From assembly GCA_900119535.1 (NCBI GenBank), contig FPJT01000006.1:124001-188000 (forward strand): a stretch of 64,000 bases of DNA. Direction: 5' to 3'. This stretch comes from Ruminococcus sp. XPD3002 (GTDB taxonomy: Bacteria; Bacillota; Clostridia; Oscillospirales; Ruminococcaceae). The notes beneath the pieces are model-generated. The model made no database searches. It was not told the origin of the DNA and worked only from the letters and a program-made list of their open reading frames with translations. Shown here piece after piece: positions 36,328-44,518 of this stretch. The stretch's first letter is position 1. Each line of letters starts with the position of its first letter. Both the position numbers and the translations under genes were made by a program.

Positions 36328-36416
36328 GGAGAGGTATCGAAGCGGTCATAACGAGGCGGTCTTGAAAACCGTTTGACTTAACGGTCACGTGGGTTCGAAT
36401 CCCACCCTCTCCGCCA
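36328..36416 (+). tRNA. tRNA-Ser (anticodon TGA)
   Basis: 89 bases, acceptor GGAGAGG/CCTCTCC, discriminator G, encoded CCA. The anticodon stem GCGGT/ACCGT holds the loop CTTGAAA, anticodon TGA. A long variable arm and GGGTTCGAATCCC T-arm confirm class II serine tRNA. Confidence 0.97.
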
Positions 36417-36461
36417 ATTTTTTTATAATGAGTAAGCGGATTTTCTCTTGCTCGTCAGTTT

Positions 36462-36551
36462 GCGGATTTACCCAAGTGGTGAAGGGGCTCCCCTGCTAAG
36501 GGAGTAGGTCGGGAAACCGGCGCGAGAGTTCAAATCTCTCAATCCGCGCCA
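36462..36551 (+). tRNA. tRNA-Ser (anticodon GCT)
   Basis: 90 bases, acceptor GCGGATT/AATCCGC, discriminator G, encoded CCA. The anticodon stem CTCCC/GGGAG holds CTGCTAA, anticodon GCT. The long variable arm fits serine. It shares the upstream promoter with tRNA-Ser(TGA), 45 bases away. Confidence 0.97.
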
Positions 36552-36574
36552 AGCAGAATAAAATTCTGCGTGCT

Positions 36575-36604
36575 ACGGATGAAGTATTGCTTCATCCGTT
36601 TTTC
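36575..36604 (+). terminator. Terminator after the tRNA-Ser pair
   Basis: ACGGATGAAG (36575-36584) and CTTCATCCGT (36590-36599) form a perfect 10-bp stem with a 5-base loop, followed by TTTTT. A smaller hairpin GCAGAAT/ATTCTGC precedes it at 36553-36569. Confidence 0.87.
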
Positions 36605-36632
36605 GTATTTTATATTGTTAGGAGGAACTAAT

Positions 36633-37265
36633 ATGCAGATCGTTTTGTGTTCGCTTATCGGTTATCTTTTCGGTAACATCAACCCTGCATATATTATTTC
36701 CAGATGCCGCGGTTTCGACATCAGGGAACGCGGTTCGGGAAACGCAGGAGCTTCAAACGTGATGATGACCATGGGCAAAAAAGCAGGTGCCTTCACAGCT
36801 CTTTTCGACATCGCTAAAGCAGCGCTCGCATCTATAATCGCCTTCCACCTTTTCCCGCACCTTAAGTACGCCAAGATCCTTTCAGGATCAATGTGCATAC
36901 TCGGTCACATTTTTCCCGTACTTATGAAGTTTCACGGCGGAAAAGGTCTTGCCTGCCTTGCAGGTACTATAATCGCATTTGATCCGAAACTCTTCATCAC
37001 TTTACTGCTGTTCGAGCTTATTATCGGACTTACACTCGACTATGTATGCGTTGTTCCCATGACCGGCTCCTTGATATTCACTACTATCTACGCTCTAAGT
37101 ACAGGTGACGCAGTAGGAACTATTGCTCTTGCAGCTGTCTCTGTGATAATCTTCATCAAGCACATTGAGAACCTGAGACGAATACAGAACGGCACCGAAG
37201 CCCACATCAGCTTCCTATGGCATAAGGATCAGGAGATCGAGCGCATCAAACACAACGCCAACTAA
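36633..37265 (+). CDS. plsY: Glycerol-3-phosphate acyltransferase PlsY
   Basis: Membrane enzyme that transfers acyl groups from acyl-phosphate to glycerol 3-phosphate, the first step of phospholipid synthesis. The 210 residues have five or more membrane segments and the three PlsY motifs: RGSGNAGASNVM (about 36-47), the GHIFPVLMKFHGGKGLA block (about 97-113) and the later NIEN-like HIENLRRI. I chose ATG 36633, which has TTAGGAGGAAC upstream. It lies just after the tRNA terminator and may have its own weak promoter. Confidence 0.93.
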   Translation: MQIVLCSLIGYLFGNINPAYIISRCRGFDIRERGSGNAGASNVMMTMGKKAGAFTALFDIAKAALASIIAFHLFPHLKYAKILSGSMCILGHIFPVLMKFHGGKGLACLAGTIIAFDPKLFITLLLFELIIGLTLDYVCVVPMTGSLIFTTIYALSTGDAVGTIALAAVSVIIFIKHIENLRRIQNGTEAHISFLWHKDQEIERIKHNAN

Positions 37266-37302
37266 AAAACTTCCGTATCACGGTAAATATACATTAATCA
37301 TC

Positions 37303-37337
37303 AAAGGGATGCCTCACTGAGAAGCATCCCCTTTTTA
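37303..37337. terminator. Terminator between plsY and the anti-sigma gene
   Basis: GGGATGC (37306-37312) pairs with GCATCCC (37324-37330); AAA flanks one side and TTTTT (37332-37336) the other, so it can serve both convergent genes. Confidence 0.8.
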
Positions 37338-37368
37338 TATCTGTATTTCTTTTGTTCCGAAGTCAGGA

Positions 37369-38526
37369 TCAGTACGGGAGCTTGAACTTGCCTATCTTCC
37401 ACTCGCCGTCGCTTCCTACTATTACCGAAAATTCATTGTATTCAGTCCACGGAGCAGTTCCGTCAAGACCTGTACCATCATAGTTATTGGCAACAGTGAA
37501 GGTTATTTCGTCCCCTTCTTTTTTCACAACATCAGTAACCACAGAGTCAACGTAGAATATATTTCCGCCTCTCTGACCGTACTTCCAGTAAACATTTCCC
37601 TTGTACTCAACGAAGTAATCACGGTAGCCGTCATTATATCTGCTGTCAAATGTACTTTCGTATAACTTCATTATATCATCAATGCTTTTTATTCTTGGAT
37701 CAGTCACCGGAACGCCTAAATAATTGCCGTTATCATCATAAGCCGTCTCATACCTGAAGCCTGTATCATCCTCCGAAAATCCTAAGGGTAATTTCGAAAC
37801 CTCAACATAATCACTGAAGTTATATCTGTATCCCCAGTAAAGTTCGCAAGCTTTCCCATAATACCCCTGTGCTTTCTCAATAAGAGCAGCATCCTCAGCG
37901 CTGACATTATTCTTTGTTGTCGGTTCTGCTTCTGCGGTGGAAGCTGCAGCATCAGCAGCTTCGGCTGCTTCACTTGCTGCCTTTGCGGCTTCTTCGGCTT
38001 CCTTGCGCTTCTGCTCTTCCTCGTATGCCTTCTGAGCTTCTGCTGCCACTGTCTCGATCTGCTGACGTATCTTTTCTTCATCCGAAGCAAGCTTAGACTG
38101 CATCTCAGCTGCATTCGCTGTTGTCACCGTATCAGCAGTGTAAGTACCTGTACCTGTTGTAACTGTTACCGCAGATGTTGTAACTACGCCTGTTGCAAGC
38201 TGTACTACAGCATCGTCGGGAGAAGTGTGCTTCATATTGTGAGCCACGTAAGCTGCTCCGCCTATACCGCCCACTACCAGCAGAGCAGCAGCTGCCATTC
38301 CTGCAAATCTTGTCAGTACCGGTCTTCTGTAGGTTTCAACTCCGTTAACTTTATCCTCGCCCATATCTGCGGAAACGCCGTTCTTCATATTCTCAAGTTT
38401 CTTCTTACTCATAGCAAATATCCTCTCTCTCTCGGCATCTGTCATGACTCTTTTGCCCTCCGTCAGCCTTTCGATGTTTACATCTTCCGATTTATCGAGG
38501 AGATCTTTTAAATTATAGTTCTTCAT
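37369..38526 (-). CDS. Membrane protein paired with ECF sigma factor (probable anti-sigma/sensor)
   Basis: A 385-residue single-pass protein. The cytoplasmic N-terminus (about 1-70) has a TDAERERIFAMSKKKLENMK segment, then a membrane helix at about 72-95 (FAGMAAAALLVVGGIGGAA). Outside there is a Thr-rich stretch, an Ala/Glu-rich predicted coiled coil (about 135-205) and a C-terminal domain with conserved aromatic residues (WGYRYNFSDYVEV, WKYGQRGGNIFYVDS). It follows the sigma gene by 11 bases. This layout is typical of clostridial anti-sigma partners, but no zinc-type anti-sigma motif is visible, so the assignment rests on context. Confidence 0.7.
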   Translation of the reverse strand: MKNYNLKDLLDKSEDVNIERLTEGKRVMTDAERERIFAMSKKKLENMKNGVSADMGEDKVNGVETYRRPVLTRFAGMAAAALLVVGGIGGAAYVAHNMKHTSPDDAVVQLATGVVTTSAVTVTTGTGTYTADTVTTANAAEMQSKLASDEEKIRQQIETVAAEAQKAYEEEQKRKEAEEAAKAASEAAEAADAAASTAEAEPTTKNNVSAEDAALIEKAQGYYGKACELYWGYRYNFSDYVEVSKLPLGFSEDDTGFRYETAYDDNGNYLGVPVTDPRIKSIDDIMKLYESTFDSRYNDGYRDYFVEYKGNVYWKYGQRGGNIFYVDSVVTDVVKKEGDEITFTVANNYDGTGLDGTAPWTEYNEFSVIVGSDGEWKIGKFKLPY

Positions 38527-38537
38527 ATTGGTCCTCC

Positions 38538-39101
38538 TTACAGCGTAATACCGACCTGGGTAAGTTTCTCACCGAGTCTGCTCATTGCTCTCTTGCAGCG
38601 CATACGTACTGCCGATGCTTTCATCGAAAGCATTTCTGCAATTTCGTTCGAGTTGCGGTCGAAATAGAATTTCTGTATTATAATAGTGGAATCAGGTTCG
38701 CCAAGCGCTTCTATCTCGCGCATGAGTATAGTCTGAACTTCCGCAGTATCCGAGTCCTTTTCGATATCGTTGTCTGAGCTGATACCGAGCATTGCGTCCT
38801 CGTCCGCTGAAATGCGGTTCTGATAAGTGGAAGTCCTGCGAAATGCATCCACTGCTGTACGCTTTGCGATAGTACCTATGTAACCTTTCATATCGCCGCT
38901 GTACTCTGCACTCGTATCATAGCTGAAAAATATCTTCGCAAACACATCACTGACGCACTCCTCGATGTCTTCACGGGAGCCGCTGTTGTGAAGCTTGCTG
39001 TAGACTATCGTATAAACATAGTCTCCGTACTCGTCAAACAATGCGCGGTAGGCTTCGTCCTCAGACCGCCTGAATAATTCGCTGTATTCTGATCCTGTCA
39101 T
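38538..39101 (-). CDS. ECF-type RNA polymerase sigma factor
   Basis: A 187-residue extracytoplasmic-function sigma factor. Region 2 is FDEYGDYVYTIVYSKL to DIEECVSDVFAKIFFSY (about 20-62), and region 4 is EIAEMLSMKASAVRMRCKRA (about 153-172), the helix-turn-helix for -35 recognition. I chose ATG 39101 because AGGAGA lies six bases upstream. It is co-transcribed with the membrane protein downstream. The regulated genes are not known; the sequence upstream of it does not show a sigma-A promoter, which fits autoregulation. Confidence 0.93.
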   Translation of the reverse strand: MTGSEYSELFRRSEDEAYRALFDEYGDYVYTIVYSKLHNSGSREDIEECVSDVFAKIFFSYDTSAEYSGDMKGYIGTIAKRTAVDAFRRTSTYQNRISADEDAMLGISSDNDIEKDSDTAEVQTILMREIEALGEPDSTIIIQKFYFDRNSNEIAEMLSMKASAVRMRCKRAMSRLGEKLTQVGITL

Positions 39102-39219
39102 AAATGATCTCCTTTGAAAGTTGTTTTCCATGGATTTTTGCTTTCATACAATACATTCCGTCAAAACCTCGAAAGTGTCACACAAAATCACAAATTTTTT
39201 CCCGATTACGTATCCGCCC

Positions 39220-39248
39220 TTGATTTGTTAACTGCTTTGTGATATAAT
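39220..39248 (+). promoter_or_regulatory. Sigma-A-type promoter for the 39323 membrane protein
   Basis: TTGATT (39220-39225), 17-base spacer, TATAAT (39243-39248), leader about 68 bases. The rest of the 220-base gap to the sigma gene contains no gene. Confidence 0.78.
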
Positions 39249-39322
39249 GTTCAATGTTCATTGCAATAAACTATAACAGACTGCAAAAGCAGTATCTGAA
39301 ATAACATAAACAGGAGAACATC

Positions 39323-41305
39323 ATGAAGACCAAAAAGCAAATGACAAAACCAAAGGTTTCGAGAACCGATCGCTGCTTCTATCTGCTGTCCTTTGCAGCC
39401 CTTGCAGCCGTCCACCTGCTTCTGCTGATATTCATACATCGGAAAATACCCGTTCTGCTGGATTCTGACATGTCCAGCGAGATGATACTCGGTAAGATAC
39501 TCTGTGAGGAAGGAAGGATAATGACCGATTCGTGGTACTACTCCACGGAGCTGAGAGTAGTCAACACCCAACTTATCTACGCCCTATTCTTCAATTTCAC
39601 GGATAACTGGCATACCGTCCGTATGTTATCCACATTCGTGCTGCACCTTATATTGTCATGCAGTACATTCTTCCTATGCAGACAGGCAGGCTTCAAAAAA
39701 TCAGCTCCTGCCGTTGCCTGCGGACTGCTGATACCATTTTCGCCTCAGTATTTCTTAATAATACTAATGGGATGCTACTATATTCCACACATCGCAGTTT
39801 CTTTCCTTACGGTCGGACTGCTGTTCCTGTACGGGAAAACAGAGAAAAAGCCGTTACACTTAGCATCAGTCGCAGGCATCTCTGCTCTCGCCTTCATCTC
39901 GTCCCTTGGCGGACTGAGACAGATAGTCGTTACCTATCTTCCGCTCATTATGGCGGTATTCACCATCTGCCTTTACCTGTTCTTCGCCAAGGGCTGGGAA
40001 AAAGTCAGAAAGTCCGAATACTTCCGCTATCTGATACTCTCGGCAGTATCACTCCTCTTTGCAGGAATGGGCTACATTATTAATGTAAAGGTGCTTCTGG
40101 AGCGCTACCACTTCAAAGAATGGGACGATATGCGTTTCACCTCATTCAACACTGAACGCTTTGCAACTACAGTATCCGATATGTTCGTAACTCTCGGCTA
40201 CAAGGCTGATACAGTCGGTGCATCCTCACTTGCTTCAAACGTTCTTTGCTTCGTTATAGCGGCACTGCTTACAGTCTTCATCGTCCAGGCGATACACCGT
40301 GCAGGTAAAGTAAGCACCGAATTCACACTGATAAGTGTTTTTTTTCTCTGCGGTATCGTTCTCCTCATCCTGATATTCTCCCTTACAGATATGGACTACA
40401 CCGCAAGATACAATCTTCCTGTCATGGTGTTTGCGCCCGTTATACTTGCACTTGGTATACGTGAGGCAGACTTCGGAAAGGCTCCGAAGCAGACTTCCTC
40501 CGCGGTTGCTGCAATATGCATCGCATCAGTTATCGGACTCGGCTTCATCAACATAAACAGCATGAGAACTCTCCGCCGCCAGTCGGGACTGGAGGACTGT
40601 GCAGCGGCAGTTACCGAACAGGGCTACACAAGCGGTTACGCCACCTTCTGGCACAGCAACAAGCTCACGGAGCTTTCCAATGGCAGGATCGATATGTACT
40701 CGTGGAAGGACGGCGGCAATGATGGTACACGATTCAAGGCTACAGGAAGCGTAAATTCACTTTTCCAGTGGCTCCAGAAGGTCTCACACACCGAAAAGGC
40801 TCCTGAGGGTAAAGTCTTCCTGCTTATGAGCAGAAAGGAAGTGCCTAACTGCATGTGGGGTGACAAGCTTGCAGATGAAGATATCATCTACAGCAACGAG
40901 CAGTACGTCATTTACGGCTACGAAAGTTATCAGGAAATGGTAAATCTTTTCGCTGACTTCGATTACGATATGGACAGCTCCGACTGGCTCATCAACGGCG
41001 AGCCAAAGAACGGAAAACGCATCCTTCACAAAGGCGGCATATCATACGGTCCCTATATCACTTTCTTCAAGGGCAGCTACGAAGTGACCGTCAAGGGCAA
41101 GGGACTCTCCCACGCAGACGTTACCCCTCGCAACAATGATCTTATGTACACTTTCCCATTTGAGGTGATAAGCTCCGATGACAGGGAAATAGTTCTTGAT
41201 TTCACAAGTCAGGACAGTATCGACGGTTCGGAAATAGTCATAAGAAACACTTCCGACGAAGATATTTCTATCACAGATATAAGCATCAGATGGTGCGGAG
41301 AATAA
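39323..41305 (+). CDS. Large polytopic membrane protein, GT-C glycosyltransferase-like
   Basis: A 660-residue protein with about ten to twelve hydrophobic helices in the first 430 residues and a soluble C-terminal part (about 430-660). The first extracytoplasmic loop contains VLLDSDMSSEMILGK (about residues 46-60), an acidic loop in the position expected for lipid-sugar-dependent GT-C transferases. The C-terminal portion is beta-rich and could be a carbohydrate-binding-like domain. It is preceded by its own promoter and followed by a terminator, so it is monocistronic. Membrane transferase is inference; the acceptor is unknown. Confidence 0.6.
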   Translation: MKTKKQMTKPKVSRTDRCFYLLSFAALAAVHLLLLIFIHRKIPVLLDSDMSSEMILGKILCEEGRIMTDSWYYSTELRVVNTQLIYALFFNFTDNWHTVRMLSTFVLHLILSCSTFFLCRQAGFKKSAPAVACGLLIPFSPQYFLIILMGCYYIPHIAVSFLTVGLLFLYGKTEKKPLHLASVAGISALAFISSLGGLRQIVVTYLPLIMAVFTICLYLFFAKGWEKVRKSEYFRYLILSAVSLLFAGMGYIINVKVLLERYHFKEWDDMRFTSFNTERFATTVSDMFVTLGYKADTVGASSLASNVLCFVIAALLTVFIVQAIHRAGKVSTEFTLISVFFLCGIVLLILIFSLTDMDYTARYNLPVMVFAPVILALGIREADFGKAPKQTSSAVAAICIASVIGLGFININSMRTLRRQSGLEDCAAAVTEQGYTSGYATFWHSNKLTELSNGRIDMYSWKDGGNDGTRFKATGSVNSLFQWLQKVSHTEKAPEGKVFLLMSRKEVPNCMWGDKLADEDIIYSNEQYVIYGYESYQEMVNLFADFDYDMDSSDWLINGEPKNGKRILHKGGISYGPYITFFKGSYEVTVKGKGLSHADVTPRNNDLMYTFPFEVISSDDREIVLDFTSQDSIDGSEIVIRNTSDEDISITDISIRWCGE

Positions 41306-41310
41306 CAGAC

Positions 41311-41345
41311 AAGGGACGCTTCCGCGATCGGAGGCGTCCCTTTTT
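41311..41345. terminator. Strong terminator between convergent genes
   Basis: AAGGGACGCTTCCG (41311-41324) pairs with CGGAGGCGTCCCTT (41329-41342) with a 4-base loop CGAT and one mismatch; Ts follow on the plus strand. Confidence 0.88.
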
Positions 41346-41349
41346 AGCT

Positions 41350-41652
41350 TCAGATGGATATGTAAAGGTATTTCAAAGCCATTGCGTAAAGCTGCTGAGG
41401 CATACACTGCTCACTGACGAGAAGCTCCGCAAAATCAACTGCATCCTCGATATCCGCAGAAAAATCCATGATACTTGCAGTCCCGCCGCTATTATGATCC
41501 TCTATCTCAACTCCGTAAGTCTTCGATTCAGAACCATACCTCATCATCTGTCCCGACGTCACCCTGTAGGATACCTTATTGCCGCCGTAGATCTCCATAT
41601 AAACCGTCCTGCTGTTCACTGAACGTTCTTTTACATCAATATATCCAAACAT
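41350..41652 (-). CDS. Small hypothetical protein, 100 residues
   Basis: A 100-residue protein with no signal peptide or membrane helix, starting MFGYIDVKERSVNSRTVYME. Conserved-looking parts are YGVEIEDHNSGGTAS and a C-terminal helix DAVDFAELLVSEQCMPQQLY. The pattern resembles small DUF6514-like proteins of Oscillospiraceae, but I am not sure. It has its own promoter at 41702-41730 and ends in the terminator shared with the 39323 gene. Confidence 0.65.
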   Translation of the reverse strand: MFGYIDVKERSVNSRTVYMEIYGGNKVSYRVTSGQMMRYGSESKTYGVEIEDHNSGGTASIMDFSADIEDAVDFAELLVSEQCMPQQLYAMALKYLYISI

Positions 41653-41701
41653 CTTTTTGCTCCCTTCTTCTTACGGTTCTTTTTCCCGTACATATGTTAA
41701 C

Positions 41702-41730
41702 ATTATATCATATGTTCCTGTGCCTGTGAA
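41702..41730 (-). promoter_or_regulatory. Sigma-A-type promoter for the 41350 gene
   Basis: Minus strand TTCACA (41725-41730), 17-base spacer, TATAAT (41702-41707). Confidence 0.7.
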
Positions 41731-41781
41731 CGGGTATAAATTGTTAGTTACCGTAATATTATGAAGGAAGGAGTCGAACGA

Positions 41782-42600
41782 TCATTTTTTCTCAACTCCG
41801 TGCCTGATATAGTGAAACAGATACTGCTGAGCGATACCTGCGTTCTCTGAAAGATACTCAGGGAAGCCGTTAGGGTAGTATTCACCCAGAACACGCTTTA
41901 TCCACACATCTATAGGGAATGCCTCTGTTCTGTGCATACCGAAAAGCAATATGCATTCCGCAACCTTTGGTCCGACGCCCTTGATAAGCTTAAGTTCTCT
42001 GCGTGCCTCCTCTATCGGGAGTGTACTTATTGCTGAAAGGTCAGTAATACCGTTACCGACTCTTTTTGCCGCATCTTCAAGATACTTAGCGCGGAAGCCG
42101 CTCCTGAGATATGCAAGGGAATCTGCATTTTCCTGCGAAAGCTGTTCTGCATCGGGAAACATTCCACCGTAATTGTCACAGAGCCTGTCGATGATACCCT
42201 TTATACGGGGGATATTGTTATTCTGGGAAATAATAAAGGAAATAAGACATTCCCAGCTGTTCTGCCTGAGAAGTCGGATGCCGCCTGCGAACTTGCATGC
42301 CTCCGAAAGAGTTGCATCCTCAGAGAACATGCGTTTCAATTCCGAGTAGTCGGTGTTGAAGTCGAAGTAATCAACCCACTTGCTCAGGAAATCCTCTTCG
42401 GAAATATTGTGGAAAATAAATTCACCCTCGCCGCTCTTTGAAACAGTCAGCTCATCGTTGTAGAAACTGCCCTGATATGTACAAAGGTAGTCGGAATCTA
42501 TCTTCTTCCAACGGAAAGCCTGTCCGCAGTCGAGAGTCTCATCCAGGTCGAAATCGGGAGTGCTTACAAGAATGTCTCCGCCTTTGACTGTATAATCCAT
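41782..42600 (-). CDS. ogg: 8-oxoguanine DNA glycosylase/AP lyase (OGG1 family)
   Basis: Removes oxidised guanine from DNA and cuts the abasic site. The 272-residue protein has the OGG1-type N-terminal domain (LDCGQAFRWKK, about 24-34), SWECLISFIISQNNNIPRI, and the helix-hairpin-helix with catalytic Lys in KLIKGVGPKVAECILLFG (about 200-217) and catalytic Asp in FPIDVWIKR (about 226-234). This is the clostridial OGG1-like branch rather than MutM. GAGGTGATG precedes the ATG. Confidence 0.95.
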   Translation of the reverse strand: MDYTVKGGDILVSTPDFDLDETLDCGQAFRWKKIDSDYLCTYQGSFYNDELTVSKSGEGEFIFHNISEEDFLSKWVDYFDFNTDYSELKRMFSEDATLSEACKFAGGIRLLRQNSWECLISFIISQNNNIPRIKGIIDRLCDNYGGMFPDAEQLSQENADSLAYLRSGFRAKYLEDAAKRVGNGITDLSAISTLPIEEARRELKLIKGVGPKVAECILLFGMHRTEAFPIDVWIKRVLGEYYPNGFPEYLSENAGIAQQYLFHYIRHGVEKK

Positions 42601-42651
42601 TTTACATCACCTCATGATATGTTGATTTTATAGTGCAAAATAATATTTACA

Positions 42652-42679
42652 AATATATATTATAGTATATAAAAGTCAA
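42652..42679 (-). promoter_or_regulatory. Possible promoter for ogg
   Basis: Minus strand TTGACT (42674-42679), 16-base spacer, TATATT (42652-42657). The area is very AT-rich with several overlapping TATAAT-like words, so the exact -10 is uncertain. Confidence 0.45.
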
Positions 42680-42738
42680 TTTTATTTTACAAGATTAGTC
42701 GCCGTAAAATATAAATCGTACCATATACGCTTTTGCAC

Positions 42739-42767
42739 TTGATTTTTCTATTAAATTATACTAAAAT
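42739..42767 (+). promoter_or_regulatory. Sigma-A-type promoter for TPM lipoprotein and alarmone synthetase
   Basis: TTGATT (42739-42744), 17-base spacer, TAAAAT (42762-42767), about 32 bases before the preferred start codon. Confidence 0.72.
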
Positions 42768-42804
42768 ATAATTAGAAATACAAGTGCAAGGAATGATTAT
42801 TTTC

Positions 42805-43725
42805 ATGAATAAATGTAAATTTTTTGTTGCAGTTATCGTTACTGCAATGCTATTCTGCGGATGCTCAAACAAAGTAAGCTCCGACAACAGTACAGCTGAG
42901 GAAGTTCAGGAGATCACAGAAACTCCTACAGAAGAACCTGTTATAGAGCCCGAACCCACTGAACCACCTACAGAACCGGAGGTAAAAATACCTGCCGACT
43001 CTGTTACCAAACAGGACGGCGTGTACGTTTATGATAACGCTACCCTGTTCACTGACGAAGAAAAGCAGCAATTGACAGAAAAGCTGAAGTCCCTCTACAA
43101 CGATCGTCTTATTAATGCAGCCGTCATAACTGTTGAACACATCGGTGAGGATATTCCCTATTCATACACAGAAAAGGCTTACGATACTCTCTACGGCAGC
43201 CGCGGAAGCGGACTCGTTCTCCTTATCAACAACGATACGGACACAGACTGCCTTTACAAAACAGGCAGCTGCTCGAAGTTCATCTCCGATGAGACCGAAA
43301 AGAGCGAGTTCTATTGGGCTACAAAGGATATCGTCAGCGGACAGTTCTACAGCGCTGCAGACAGGATGATAAGTCTCGGCGAAAGGTGTCCCGAACATAT
43401 TTTCGATAACCTTGGACTTTTCGAGAATGACGTTATTACCGAGCTCGAAGGTAAGTTCAAAGAACTTAAGTCCGACGTTTCACTCCTTATCACCACCAAT
43501 CAGACAAGCAGTTCCAATAAGGATATCTGTACGGAGTATTTCAAGCGAAAATATCCCGACGGTAAGGGCTATATGTTCATGATAGACACTGAATCCAAAA
43601 CCATTACCCTCGTCACCGAACAAAAAGAGTCCTCGGACGTAAAAAAAGCACTGGAAACAGCTTCAAAGTCCGCACAGAAGGGCGAATACAAAACAGCCGC
43701 CGAAGAGCTGCTGAAAGGCTTCTGA
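42805..43725 (+). CDS. TPM-domain lipoprotein
   Basis: An exported lipoprotein of 306 residues. The signal peptide ends with lipobox LFCGCS (Cys about residue 20), followed by an EPTEPPTEPE-type linker. The TPM domain starts at VYVYDNATLFTDEEKQQL (about residue 73), with AAVITVEHIG and GSGLVLLINNDT. TPM domains occur in phosphatases and in membrane-protein assembly factors, so no activity can be assigned. The C-terminus is a KKALETASKSAQKGEYKTA helix with no membrane anchor. Start at 42805 gives a clean signal peptide, though the Shine-Dalgarno match is weak. Confidence 0.8.
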   Translation: MNKCKFFVAVIVTAMLFCGCSNKVSSDNSTAEEVQEITETPTEEPVIEPEPTEPPTEPEVKIPADSVTKQDGVYVYDNATLFTDEEKQQLTEKLKSLYNDRLINAAVITVEHIGEDIPYSYTEKAYDTLYGSRGSGLVLLINNDTDTDCLYKTGSCSKFISDETEKSEFYWATKDIVSGQFYSAADRMISLGERCPEHIFDNLGLFENDVITELEGKFKELKSDVSLLITTNQTSSSNKDICTEYFKRKYPDGKGYMFMIDTESKTITLVTEQKESSDVKKALETASKSAQKGEYKTAAEELLKGF

Positions 43726-43771
43726 AACCACATATAACAACAAATCCCCACAAAGAAAGGATGTATCATAT

Positions 43772-44461
43772 ATGAGCGAAATGGATTTTCTTATTGAAAA
43801 CATTCAGCATCTTCCTGCCATAGTCGAAAGTGAAGAGTCCATACAGGATAAATTTGCCGCTACCTTTATCGAATTCATGGAGCTCTCTCACCTTTACGAG
43901 TCCGCCATCGAGATAGTTAAAACCTATCTCAACAATCTTGCAGGTGAATTCAACGTAAAGTTCCAGCGAAATCCGATCCACAACATCGAAAGCCGACTTA
44001 AGTCCGCAGAATCCATAGTCGGAAAACTACAGAAAAAGGGACTTCCCATAACTCCAGATTCCGCAAGAAGAAATCTTCTGGATCTTGCAGGCATCAGAGT
44101 AACATGCTACTACATCAGCGACATCTACGCCATTGCGGATATGCTCCGCAGACGTGATGACTTCGAGATAATAAAACAGAAGGACTACATAAAGAACCCA
44201 AAGCCAAGCGGCTACAGAAGTTACCACATGATAGTTAACGTACCGGTTCACCTCTCCACCCGAAAGCACTATGCTCCCGTGGAGATACAGATAAGGACTA
44301 TCGCTATGGACTTCTGGGCAAGTCTCGAACATCAGCTGAAATACAAGACCTCCGCTGCTCTCACGCCCGAGATATCCGAGGAACTTCGTGACTGCGCCGA
44401 GAGAATAGCTGAGACCGATATACAAATGCAGAAGCTGATGATGGAAATAAGTCAGCTCTGA
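43772..44461 (+). CDS. Small alarmone synthetase (RelQ/YjbM type)
   Basis: Single-domain (p)ppGpp synthetase of 229 residues without hydrolase, TGS or ACT domains, so its activity is probably set by expression or allostery. Synthetase motifs are intact: DLAGIRVTCYYISDIYAI (about residues 104-121), KNPKPSGYRSYHMIV (about 145-159) with the G-loop, and VEIQIRTIAMDFWASLEHQL (about 171-190). It starts 46 bases after the TPM lipoprotein gene and is likely on the same transcript, ending at a clear terminator. Confidence 0.93.
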   Translation: MSEMDFLIENIQHLPAIVESEESIQDKFAATFIEFMELSHLYESAIEIVKTYLNNLAGEFNVKFQRNPIHNIESRLKSAESIVGKLQKKGLPITPDSARRNLLDLAGIRVTCYYISDIYAIADMLRRRDDFEIIKQKDYIKNPKPSGYRSYHMIVNVPVHLSTRKHYAPVEIQIRTIAMDFWASLEHQLKYKTSAALTPEISEELRDCAERIAETDIQMQKLMMEISQL

Positions 44462-44475
44462 CCTCATGACAGAAA

Positions 44476-44518
44476 AAGATCCCGTAAGCGTTTATGCCTT
44501 CGGGATCTTGTTTTTTTA
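44476..44518 (+). terminator. Terminator after alarmone synthetase
   Basis: AAGATCCCG (44476-44484) pairs with CGGGATCTT (44501-44509), loop 16 bases, then G and seven Ts. The convergent methyltransferase stop lies inside the T-tract. Confidence 0.85.
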
